Of a stretch of DNA of 64,000 nt, positions 46,958-54,723 are shown piece after piece (position 1 is the first letter of the stretch; every line of letters starts with the position of its first letter). This DNA comes from Clostridium sp. C8-1-8. GTDB lineage: Bacteria > Bacillota > Clostridia > Clostridiales > Clostridiaceae. The notes below the pieces were generated by a model. It was not told the DNA's origin and searched no databases. It worked only from the letters and a program-made list of their open reading frames with translations. The translations under genes were made by a program, and so were the position numbers. The DNA is taken from contig NZ_JAABNO010000015.1 of assembly GCF_009928445.1 (NCBI RefSeq), positions 28,349 through 92,348 of the forward strand, read 5' to 3'.

Positions 46958-48988
46958 ATGTCTATAAAGAAGAGATTACCAATAGTAATAATTACAATAA
47001 TAATTGTATCTGTAGGATTACTTTCACTGGTGACATATGTTAATATGTCAAAAGCTCTAAGAAATCAAAGCGATGGCGAGATGAAGTCCTTAACCACAGA
47101 AGGTGTAAAAACTTTAGAGGCGTTAATAGAAAAAGAAAAGCAAGCTAATTCTATGCTTGCTAGTAAAAATGAATTTATTGATATACTTTCAAGAAAAGCT
47201 AGTGGCGAGGAGTCAGAGGATTTAAGAGCTAAGATAACAGATGCTACAACCTGGCTTAAAAACTACTCAAGTAAGGCTGCGAACTTGGACAACGTATTTG
47301 TAGTTGATAAAAATTACAATTCTGTAATAGAAGGGACATCTAGTTTTGGGAAGGATCATAAGAATGAAGATTATCTTAAAACTGCATTATCTGGCATAAG
47401 TGTAATAAGTAGTACTTTGACCTCTGGATCTACAGGAAGTCAGATAATCGTATTTGCTTCTCCAATAGTGAAGGATGGAAATGTGATTGGGGCTGTGGCT
47501 TCGTCAGTTACTTGCGAAAGTTTTTCTAATTACTTAAAAGATTTAAAAGCATCTGCTTCAAAGTCTAGTTACATATATATTGTTGATGGAGCTGGAAATG
47601 TTGTGTACAACCCAGATGACGACAAAATAGGAAAGACTGTTGAAAATGACAAAATAAAGGATGTAGTAGCAAAAGTAAAAACTAATCCAGACCTAAAGGG
47701 TGATAAAATAGAATATACCGAAGCTGGAAAAGCTAAGTCTGCTTACTACGAGGTAACTGTAGGTATGAACTGGATTGTAGTTCTAGCAGAAGATAAGTCA
47801 GAAGTTATGAGTCCAATAATTAATACTATGATTACTTATCTTGTATTGGCAGTAATTATAAGTGCTTTTGCAGGTATATTTAGTATATTTTTCTCAAATA
47901 GAATAACAAAGCCTATATCTGATATAACAAGTCTAATAAATGATACGGCGGAACTTAACTTGGTGTTTAACGAAAAGTATGGTAAATATGAGAAGTATAA
48001 AGATGAAATAGGTACAATGTTCAAGGCTGTTACTGCTACTAGAGGTATACTTAGAAGCATTGTCAATAATTTAATATCAGTGTCTGATCAAATAAATGAT
48101 AATGCTATATTAATAGAGGATATGACTAAAAACTTAAGAGTATACGCAGATGAAACTTCATTAGAAACAGAAACCTTATCTGCTAGTATGGAGGAAAGTG
48201 CTGCTACAGTTGAGGAGATATCCGCATCTTCAGGGGAAGTTAGCAATGCTATTGAATCCATATCAGAGAGAGCTTCTGAAGGTAGCATGGTGACTAATGA
48301 TATTGCAGAAAGATCCAAAGAGCTAAAGGATAACGCCGTTAGTTCGGGTAATAATGCAAAGAGCATATACTTTAGCGTTAGAGAGCAACTAGAGACAGCT
48401 ATCAAAAAATCAGAAGCAGTTAAGCAAATTGATATATTAGCACAATCAATATTGGAAATAACAGAACAAACCAACCTTCTAGCACTTAATGCAGCAATTG
48501 AAGCGGCTAGAGCAGGTGAAGCTGGAAAGGGATTTGCTGTTGTTGCAGATGAGGTTAGAGCATTGGCAGAGCAATCAGGTAATACTGCTGCTAATATTCA
48601 AAATGTGGTTAAAACTGTTAATGCATCAGTTAAGGATTTAAATTCTCAAGCCATGAGGGTATTAGAGTTTATAGATACGCAAGTACTTCAAGACTATGAA
48701 AATTCATCAAATTCATCAGAACAATACAACTCAGATTCACTAAAGGTTAATAATTTAATGCTTGAGTTTAGTGCAACTTCTCAAGAACTAACTGCTACCA
48801 TTGAAAGTATGTCTACAGCTATAATAGATATAGCTCAAACTGTTAATAATGGAGCAGCTGGGATAACAAATATAGCGACAAAATCTTCTGAAGTTGTTGA
48901 AAAGGTAAAAGTTATAGAGGATAGCATAGCTAAGAGTAAAGAAAGCTCAGAGAGCCTAAGAGAAATAGTAGCTAAATTTAAACTTTAG
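46958..48988 (+). CDS. Methyl-accepting chemotaxis protein with double-Cache sensor
   Basis: A 676-residue receptor. Membrane helices at about 8-30 and 290-313 flank a dCache-type ligand domain ([55 protein letters not shown]), a fold that often binds amino acids or organic acids. HAMP follows, then the canonical tip [33 protein letters not shown]. The [21 protein letters not shown] segment after it matches the other three receptors. RBS AAAGGAGG. Confidence 0.92.
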   Translation: MSIKKRLPIVIITIIIVSVGLLSLVTYVNMSKALRNQSDGEMKSLTTEGVKTLEALIEKEKQANSMLASKNEFIDILSRKASGEESEDLRAKITDATTWLKNYSSKAANLDNVFVVDKNYNSVIEGTSSFGKDHKNEDYLKTALSGISVISSTLTSGSTGSQIIVFASPIVKDGNVIGAVASSVTCESFSNYLKDLKASASKSSYIYIVDGAGNVVYNPDDDKIGKTVENDKIKDVVAKVKTNPDLKGDKIEYTEAGKAKSAYYEVTVGMNWIVVLAEDKSEVMSPIINTMITYLVLAVIISAFAGIFSIFFSNRITKPISDITSLINDTAELNLVFNEKYGKYEKYKDEIGTMFKAVTATRGILRSIVNNLISVSDQINDNAILIEDMTKNLRVYADETSLETETLSASMEESAATVEEISASSGEVSNAIESISERASEGSMVTNDIAERSKELKDNAVSSGNNAKSIYFSVREQLETAIKKSEAVKQIDILAQSILEITEQTNLLALNAAIEAARAGEAGKGFAVVADEVRALAEQSGNTAANIQNVVKTVNASVKDLNSQAMRVLEFIDTQVLQDYENSSNSSEQYNSDSLKVNNLMLEFSATSQELTATIESMSTAIIDIAQTVNNGAAGITNIATKSSEVVEKVKVIEDSIAKSKESSESLREIVAKFKL

Positions 48989-49031
48989 GACTGTTAAAGT
49001 ATAATTTCAACAATATTATTAAACATAGCCA
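48987..49031. repeat. MITE-like element overlapping the receptor stop codon
   Basis: Ends AGGACTGTTAAAG and TTAAACATAGCCA are imperfect inverted repeats that match, in reverse orientation, the 40-bp element at 27105. It begins at the receptor's TAG. Confidence 0.45.
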
Positions 49032-49132
49032 AAAATATTATCAACATATTTCAGAGTATGATAACTGTATTGTAATTTTTTGGTGCAATATATAACAAAG
49101 TTACAAAAATATGAACTAGGTATGAATAGAGG

Positions 49133-49161
49133 TTTACAATTAGTGGTAAATAACATATAAT
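49133..49161 (+). promoter_or_regulatory. Promoter of the riboswitch-controlled ABC operon
   Basis: TTTACA (49133-49138), 17 bp, TATAAT (49156-49161). The start of transcription would fall at about 49168, just before the aptamer. Confidence 0.8.
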
Positions 49162-49171
49162 ATTTTTAATA

Positions 49172-49300
49172 TGAGAGTGTACCTAGGGTTCCGATATTAA
49201 TATATGTCTGGTCCGAGCGGTACAGGATTTTTTCTACACTTTTAGGATAAAAGCCTAAAGGACGAGTCTCAAGCTGAGATTTGTCTTTTGGGCTTTTTTT
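49172..49300 (+). promoter_or_regulatory. ykkC-class riboswitch with overlapping terminator
   Basis: The conserved ykkC core is present: GTACCTAGGGTTCCG, then CTGGTCCGAGCGGTAC, an ACAC segment, and TAGGATAAAAGCCTA with a P3 stem CTTTTAGG/CCTAAAGG. A terminator (49249-49300, AAAGCC...GGGCTTTTTTTT) re-uses the AAAGCCTAAAGGAC strand, so aptamer and terminator exclude each other and ligand should turn the operon on. Subtype (guanidine-I, ppGpp, PRPP or other) is not settled. The downstream NatA-like ABC exporter is compatible with guanidine efflux or a stress role. Confidence 0.85.
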
Positions 49301-49304
49301 TATT

Positions 49305-49438
49305 GTCTAGGAAAGTTCTTAGCTAAACCTATTAATTTCAAGGGTTTAGAGAATGTATTTAGGATTAAAAGTAAAATAATCTTATTCGCCTGCCGGATTT
49401 TTCTCATATGTATTGGTAAAGGTAGATGCGTAAAAAAT
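49305..49438 (+). repeat. Dispersed intergenic repeat, copy C
   Basis: It aligns with copy B from GTCTAGGAAA to the A run. The hairpin CGCCTGCC (49387-49394) pairs with GGTAGATGCG (49421-49430), with a G-U pair where copy A has G-C. It lacks the second terminator hairpin and ends at the RBS of the ABC ATPase gene, between the riboswitch terminator and its coding region. Confidence 0.6.
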
Positions 49439-49455
49439 ATTAGGAGGAGAGAAGT

Positions 49456-50460
49456 ATGGAAATAATCAAAGTAAAAAATCTATGCAAAAACTTTAAAGTA
49501 AAGACAAAAGCCCCAGGGCTAAGAGGTAGTGTTAAATCTATTATTTCACCTAGCTATAGGCAAATTGAAGCAGTAAAAAACGTATCTTTTCAAGTTGAAA
49601 AAGGAGAAATATTAGCCTTTATAGGACCAAATGGAGCTGGAAAGTCAACTACCATAAAAATGCTTACAGGTATACTTCATCCTAGCAACGGTTATGTTGA
49701 AGTAGCTGGATTTAATCCATCAAAAGAGAGGAAGCGGTTAAGTTATAGGATAGGTACAGTTTTCGGGCAAAAGTCTCAGCTTTGGTTTCATCTACCACCT
49801 CTTGACAGTTTTAATCTTTTAGGAAATATATATGAAATTGATAAAAATAAGCTAAAAAAAAGGATAGACTTTCTGAAAGAAATCTTTGAGATTCAAGAGC
49901 TGATGGATATACCTGTTAGAAAGCTTTCTCTTGGACAAAGGATAAGATGTGAGATTGCAGCTTCCATACTTCATGAGCCAGAAATAATATTTCTAGATGA
50001 GCCGACTATAGGCTTAGATGTAGTAGTAAAGCAAAATATAAGAGATTTAATCCTTAAGCTAAATAAGGAAGAGAAAACCACTATATTTCTTACCTCTCAT
50101 GATTCAGGGGATATAGAACAGTTGTGCAAAAGAGCAATAATTATAAATCATGGAGAACTAGTGCTTAACGAGAGTATCAAAGATCTTAAGCATAATTATT
50201 TAAATAAGAAGGTTATAAGTATAAAGTATGATGAACCAGTTAAACTCATAGATAATAATTTTAAGGTGATAAAAAATAAAGAAGGATCAGTAAAAGTAGA
50301 GGTTGATACATCAAAAAATGATATAGAAGTTATTTTAAGTGGTCTTATAAGTAAAGGAAAGGTAAAAGATATAACCATATCAGATCCTCCACTGGAAGAT
50401 ATAATATCTCATATATATAAGGAAAACAGGGAGGGAGATAGGAATGCGGTTAATTCGTAA
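49456..50460 (+). CDS. ABC-2 type exporter ATPase (NatA-like)
   Basis: A 334-residue ATPase with Walker A GPNGAGKST, a Q-loop region GTVFGQKSQLWFHLPPLDSF, signature LSLGQRIRCEI and Walker B IIFLDEPTIGLD. An N-terminal lead NLCKNFKVKTKAPGLRGSVKSI and a C-terminal domain of about 90 residues match the COG4586-type ATPases that pair with two DUF990/COG4587-like permeases. RBS TAGGAGGAGAG. It overlaps the next gene by 17 bp. Expression is gated by the ykkC-class riboswitch. Confidence 0.9.
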   Translation: MEIIKVKNLCKNFKVKTKAPGLRGSVKSIISPSYRQIEAVKNVSFQVEKGEILAFIGPNGAGKSTTIKMLTGILHPSNGYVEVAGFNPSKERKRLSYRIGTVFGQKSQLWFHLPPLDSFNLLGNIYEIDKNKLKKRIDFLKEIFEIQELMDIPVRKLSLGQRIRCEIAASILHEPEIIFLDEPTIGLDVVVKQNIRDLILKLNKEEKTTIFLTSHDSGDIEQLCKRAIIINHGELVLNESIKDLKHNYLNKKVISIKYDEPVKLIDNNFKVIKNKEGSVKVEVDTSKNDIEVILSGLISKGKVKDITISDPPLEDIISHIYKENREGDRNAVNS

Positions 50461-51241
50461 GTATTTACAGATATCAAAGATAAATATGTCCAATAACTTG
50501 GTTTACTTTTGGAACTTTTTAAGTAAAAATCTGTTTTTCATATTTATAATGTTTATATATTTGATGCTATGGAGAAATATATACGGAACTAAAGGAAGCA
50601 CTGTAGCAGGTTTTACCTTAAATCAAATGATATGGTATTTAGTATTTACCGAGCTTGTGACTTTGACCAGAACAGATATACATCTTCAAGTAAACGATGA
50701 TGTTAAATCAGGTAATATAGCATATCTTCTAAATAAGCCTTACAATTATGTAGCGTACTGTTTTTCTTACTTTATTGGTGAATTAGGGATAAAATTATTA
50801 ACCAATGGAGTAATAGGAATTGTGATCGGACTAATCTTTGTGGGACCTTTACAAAGCTTCAACTTAGCCTTCTTACCATTTATTTTCTTATCACTTATCT
50901 TAGGTTGTATAATAAATTTCTTTATTTATATAAGTATTGCTTTATTATCTTTTTGGTTTGAAGACAATAATGCCTTCTTTTGGATATATTCAAAGCTTAT
51001 TTTTACTTTAGGTGGTATGCTTATGCCTATAGAATTTTTTCCGAACTGGCTAAAGACCATAGCTCACTTTCTTCCATTTTCTTATGTAACCTACGTACCT
51101 GCTAAACTTGCAGTAAACTTTTCCTTTTATGATTTTTTTAGAGGGTTCTCAGTGCAACTAGTATACCTAATGGTATTTGTGTTACTTTCCGCAACTATGT
51201 ATAGAAAGGGGGCAAAGAATCTAAATGTTAACGGAGGTTAG
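50444..51241 (+). CDS. ABC-2 type permease, first subunit
   Basis: A 265-residue membrane protein with six spans, typical of uncharacterised ABC-2 permeases (COG4587-like). Key segments are NQMIWYLVFTELVTLTRTDIHLQVNDDVKSGNIAYLLNKPYNY in the middle and PIEFFPNWLKTIAHFLPFSYVTYVPAKLAV near the end. It starts within the ATPase gene (RBS GGGAGGGAGA) and overlaps the next permease by 17 bp. It probably forms a heterodimeric channel with it. Confidence 0.88.
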   Translation: MRLIRKYLQISKINMSNNLVYFWNFLSKNLFFIFIMFIYLMLWRNIYGTKGSTVAGFTLNQMIWYLVFTELVTLTRTDIHLQVNDDVKSGNIAYLLNKPYNYVAYCFSYFIGELGIKLLTNGVIGIVIGLIFVGPLQSFNLAFLPFIFLSLILGCIINFFIYISIALLSFWFEDNNAFFWIYSKLIFTLGGMLMPIEFFPNWLKTIAHFLPFSYVTYVPAKLAVNFSFYDFFRGFSVQLVYLMVFVLLSATMYRKGAKNLNVNGG

Positions 51242-52022
51242 AAAATCCATAAAGTTAATTGCTTTTTATTTTAGATTCAACTTATCATCGGTAATGGAAT
51301 ATAGGGTAAGCTTTTTAATTCAAACCTTTGGTATGATATTAAATAATTCAGCTTTTATATTTTTTTGGTGGATACTTTTTCACAATGTAAGTTCTATAGG
51401 AGGTTATGGCTTTAAAGATGTTATGATGCTGTGGTCTATAATGTCAACAGGTTTTGGAATAAGCTTTGTAGCCTTTGGTAACCTGAGCAATATAACAAGG
51501 ATGATATTAAATGGTGAGTTAGATACCTACTTGCTTCAGCCTAAAGACCCACTTTCAAATATAATCTGCTCAAAGACTGTAGTATCTGCTTGGGGAGATA
51601 CAATGTATGGGTTAATATTGTTTATAATACTGAATGGAGTTCATATAAAGAGTTTACTTTTGTTCATCACATTTTCTATAACCGCAGCTTTAATTTTTGC
51701 TTCAGTACTTGTGACCTGTCATAGTATTAGCTTCTATGCAGGAAATGTAGACAGCTTGGCAGGCCTTATCACTGAGTTTATGATAAGTTTTTCTATATAT
51801 CCAGAAGGTATATTTAGTGGTGTTATAAAGTATGTTTTATATACTGCAATACCAACAGTATTTATGGTGTATATGCCTGTAGAGATAATAGCAAAATTTT
51901 CAATTGAAAAGACAGCTGCAGTAATCGTAGTAACAGTACTATGGATAATTATTGCTTACACTATGTTTTATAAAGGTCTAAAAAAATATGAGTCTGGTAA
52001 TTTAATAATAAATAAGCTTTAA
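51225..52022 (+). CDS. ABC-2 type permease, second subunit
   Basis: A 265-residue protein with six spans (COG3694-like). The segment NGELDTYLLQPKDPLSNIICSKT matches the coupling region, and late residues include ISFSIYPEGIFSGVIKYVLYTAIPTVFMVYMPVEII. It is translationally coupled to the first permease. Together with the ATPase they form a complete exporter. A terminator ends the operon. No substrate-binding protein is present, as expected for export. Confidence 0.88.
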   Translation: MLTEVRKSIKLIAFYFRFNLSSVMEYRVSFLIQTFGMILNNSAFIFFWWILFHNVSSIGGYGFKDVMMLWSIMSTGFGISFVAFGNLSNITRMILNGELDTYLLQPKDPLSNIICSKTVVSAWGDTMYGLILFIILNGVHIKSLLLFITFSITAALIFASVLVTCHSISFYAGNVDSLAGLITEFMISFSIYPEGIFSGVIKYVLYTAIPTVFMVYMPVEIIAKFSIEKTAAVIVVTVLWIIIAYTMFYKGLKKYESGNLIINKL

Positions 52023-52050
52023 TGGTATAAAAAATTAATAAATAATAATT

Positions 52051-52096
52051 AAGCCATACATATATAGGATATAAGTTCCTTGTGTGTATGGTTTTA
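52051..52096 (+). terminator. Terminator of the ABC-2 operon
   Basis: AAGCCATACATATATAGGA pairs with TCCTTGTGTGTATGGTTTT with wobbles, plus a T-rich tail. In the remaining gap (52097-52389) the only notable feature is a perfect palindrome AATTAACGTTAATT at 52327-52340, a possible operator for the sigma-factor gene. Confidence 0.75.
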
Positions 52097-52389
52097 TTCT
52101 TTAGGAAATGTTTATGAAAAAAGGCTTTGGCAAAGTATAATTAAAAAGAGCTTATTTCTTTCCTGTTAAATTACATTTTATAGAACCTTTGTATAAGTAT
52201 GGTTAAAAGAGCTTAATTTTAACTTAGGTAAAAAATAACAAAGACATAAGCTTTATGTTAGTTTATTTGAAAAATTAATATAAATGCATGAGAGATTTTA
52301 TCTAGTTAAGTTGTATATATTTATGAAATTAACGTTAATTGAATATCAATAAGAAGTAAATTGGAACATTTTTATATGGAGGACTGAGC

Positions 52390-52953
52390 TTGAAGATTAA
52401 TGATGACAATTATTTATTAGAACTAAGAAATAAAAATCCTAAGGCACTGAAGTATATTATGGAAAAGTACACGAGACTTTTATATGGAGCTAGTTTAAGT
52501 ATACTAGGCAGCTATGGCACCAAGGAAGATATAGAGGAGTGTGTTCAAGATACCTTCATCTATTGCTGGGACAACATAGGTAGCTTTAGTGAAGCTAAAG
52601 GAAGTTTTAAAAACTGGCTTGTGATAATATGCAGAAGCAAAAGTTTAAATAAAAGAAAGAATTTATCTAGAAATTCTAAATTGATCGATATAGATGAAGT
52701 AGACATAGAATCGATTACGCAGCTGGAAGCAGATTATATAAGCAAAGAAAACAGGCAAAAGCTAATAACTGCCATTAAGGATTTAAAAGGAGTAGACAGA
52801 GAAATATTTATAAGAAAGTACTTTTTCTATGAAAGTAGTGATTCTATATGTGAAACTTTAAACCTTACAAGAACTGCTTTTGATAATAGAGTTTATAGAG
52901 GAAAGAAGAAAATCAAAGAAATGCTTAAAGGCTATTACATGGAGGTGCTTTAG
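52390..52953 (+). CDS. ECF-like sigma-70 family RNA polymerase sigma factor
   Basis: A 187-residue sigma factor with region 2 (about 15-85, YIMEKYTRLLYGASLSILGSYGTKEDIEECVQDTFIYCWDNIGSF) and region 4 (about 120-180, AIKDLKGVDREIFIRKYFFYESSDSICETLNLTRTAFDNRVYRGKKKI). This is a group 4 arrangement. TTG start 6 nt after TGGAGGA. The anti-sigma gene begins two bases after its stop, a classic pair. Confidence 0.88.
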   Translation: MKINDDNYLLELRNKNPKALKYIMEKYTRLLYGASLSILGSYGTKEDIEECVQDTFIYCWDNIGSFSEAKGSFKNWLVIICRSKSLNKRKNLSRNSKLIDIDEVDIESITQLEADYISKENRQKLITAIKDLKGVDREIFIRKYFFYESSDSICETLNLTRTAFDNRVYRGKKKIKEMLKGYYMEVL

Positions 52954-52955
52954 TA

Positions 52956-54320
52956 GTGAGTAATAGAGAAATTGATATATTAGATGGGTTTACTGAAGAG
53001 GAATTAGCTGAAATTTTGAAAGACACTGATATTGAATTTAAACATGATATAGATGAAGTGACAAAGCAAAGGATTATGAATAATACATTTTCTAAAATAA
53101 AGGCTAACAAGGGAAGCTTTAGGCTTAAAAGCTTAAAAAGAAGAAATATTATAGCAGCTTCCTTGGCGTTAATTGTGGTATTTTCAGTCTCACCTTTTGG
53201 TAACAAAGTATTTGCAATGGTCAAAGAGACTTTAGTGCTAATTCCTGGAATTGGTGCACAAAAGAGCACTGGAGGAGATGAAAGTATAAAGTATGTTTTG
53301 TCTCAGCCTATAGGTTGGAAGAATGGAAAGGAAGCCATACTTATCAAAGGAGCTACCCTTTCAAAATCTAAGTTAGAGATAACTTTTACTGGAACCTCAG
53401 AAAAACTTTTCACTCCAGAATACTTCGCCAAAACTGAAAGAAAAAAGATAGAAGAAGATCAGACTAATTTAATTTATGTTAAAGATAAAAGTGGAAAAGT
53501 ATATAAAACGGAGAGTTGTAGTATGGGAGATGATGATGACAATAATTTTCATGGGAAATTTACTTTTGAGGGAAGTGAGGAAAATCTAAAAGAGTTTGAG
53601 TTGTATACAAATAACAAGCTTATTTCCCATGTTGCTTTGAAAAAAGCTGAAGAAGTAGCAATTGAAGATATTCCTAATAAATCAATAAATCAAGGAATTA
53701 CAATAGGAGCCTCCAAAGTTGAAGTTGATGATAATGTTATTTTGACTCTTATAAGTCCAAACTTCGGATATGATGTTAGAGAAAAAAGAGTTGGCGGCTT
53801 TGGCTATGATGAAAAACTTGGAGAAAGGACTAATACCTTGGTTGATGCAGAGGGCAAGAAAGTTGATTTAAAGTATGGCAATTCATATGAAGCATTAAAT
53901 GATATAACTTTTAAGAATACAGGAAAGTTCCCATACACATTAACAATACCTACTGTAGGCTTAGATTATGAAATAAATGAAAAAGTTCAAGTGGATGTAC
54001 CTAGTAAAGAGGAAAGTATAAACAAGGATATTATCCTTGGAAAGTTTAAGGGAAAGTTAATTAAAGCAACAAAATATAAAAAGGAAAATAAAGAGGTTTT
54101 ATCAGTATACTTAAAAGTTCACGGTGGAAGTGAAGTTGAAAGTCCAACATATGCATCCGTTAAGGATGATTCATTCAAGGCTTCTAGCATGTACACTCAG
54201 GCTGATGGAGTACAGGTATTTGAGTTTGAGATAGATGATAATACGAAAAAAGTAGACTTAACTTTCGATAGAGTAGGGGCTAAGCTCAAGGGTCCATGGG
54301 TTATAAAAGTAGATAAATAA
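52956..54320 (+). CDS. DUF4179 membrane anti-sigma factor
   Basis: A 454-residue protein with a cytoplasmic N-terminal part (1-65) likely to bind the sigma factor. One membrane helix (about 69-89, NIIAASLALIVVFSVSPFGNKVFA) and a DUF4179-type extracellular domain of about 360 residues follow. GTG start, RBS ATGGAGGTG lying in the end of the sigma gene. The extracellular part presumably senses envelope stress. Autoregulation is expected for such pairs, but the target promoter was not identified. Confidence 0.8.
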   Translation: MSNREIDILDGFTEEELAEILKDTDIEFKHDIDEVTKQRIMNNTFSKIKANKGSFRLKSLKRRNIIAASLALIVVFSVSPFGNKVFAMVKETLVLIPGIGAQKSTGGDESIKYVLSQPIGWKNGKEAILIKGATLSKSKLEITFTGTSEKLFTPEYFAKTERKKIEEDQTNLIYVKDKSGKVYKTESCSMGDDDDNNFHGKFTFEGSEENLKEFELYTNNKLISHVALKKAEEVAIEDIPNKSINQGITIGASKVEVDDNVILTLISPNFGYDVREKRVGGFGYDEKLGERTNTLVDAEGKKVDLKYGNSYEALNDITFKNTGKFPYTLTIPTVGLDYEINEKVQVDVPSKEESINKDIILGKFKGKLIKATKYKKENKEVLSVYLKVHGGSEVESPTYASVKDDSFKASSMYTQADGVQVFEFEIDDNTKKVDLTFDRVGAKLKGPWVIKVDK

Positions 54321-54341
54321 TCTGTAAAATACCTATATGTG

Positions 54342-54391
54342 ACAGATCAATTTATAGTATTGAAATATATTATAAATTGGTCTGTTTTTAT
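54342..54391 (+). terminator. Terminator of the sigma/anti-sigma operon
   Basis: ACAGATCAATTTATA pairs with TATAAATTGGTCTGT, then TTTTTA. Just downstream (about 54410) GTGCTGTGTTTAA resembles the end of the MITE-like family. Confidence 0.8.
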
Positions 54392-54513
54392 ATTTAGATT
54401 TCTTAAAGTGCTGTGTTTAAAAATAGTCCAATATTTAAAGATATATAACTGCATTTCATAATGTATTAAAACTATTCTTTCAATCAAATCTAAAAAAAAA
54501 TATTTATTAGTTA

Positions 54514-54522
54514 TGCTATAAT
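54514..54522 (+). promoter_or_regulatory. Extended -10 promoter of the recQ leader
   Basis: TGCTATAAT gives a TGN-extended -10 box with no good -35 box. Transcription would start at about 54529, right at the 5' strand of the leader stem. Confidence 0.55.
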
Positions 54523-54530
54523 GAAAATGG

Positions 54531-54614
54531 ATATAATCATAAAGGAAATACTTATATTTATGGTTATAAGAGGCTACAAAGCCGTATTAACACTATATAT
54601 TTATATGATTATAT
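54531..54614 (+). ncRNA. Candidate structured leader RNA upstream of recQ
   Basis: An 11-bp perfect closing stem, ATATAATCATA (54531-54541) with TATGATTATAT (54604-54614), surrounds two inner hairpins: CTTATA/TATAAG and GGCT-ACAA-AGCC. Single-stranded AAAGGAAAT and GTATTAACAC segments link them. The predicted RNA would begin exactly at this stem. I compared it by eye with purine, c-di-GMP, preQ1, THF, fluoride and ZTP classes and none fit. About 110 nt of AT-rich sequence separate it from the recQ start. Confidence 0.45.
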
Positions 54615-54723
54615 GTTTTTATAATTATATAAATATATAATTTTAGTTAAATTAATTTATTAGAAGTTGAGCTGAATTAATACTTAATATAAGGATAAAT
54701 ATTATTGGAGGAACAACGTACTT

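Noticed and set aside
52925-53269. Minus-strand frame across the sigma/anti-sigma junction
   Set aside because: Shadow of two well-supported plus-strand genes.
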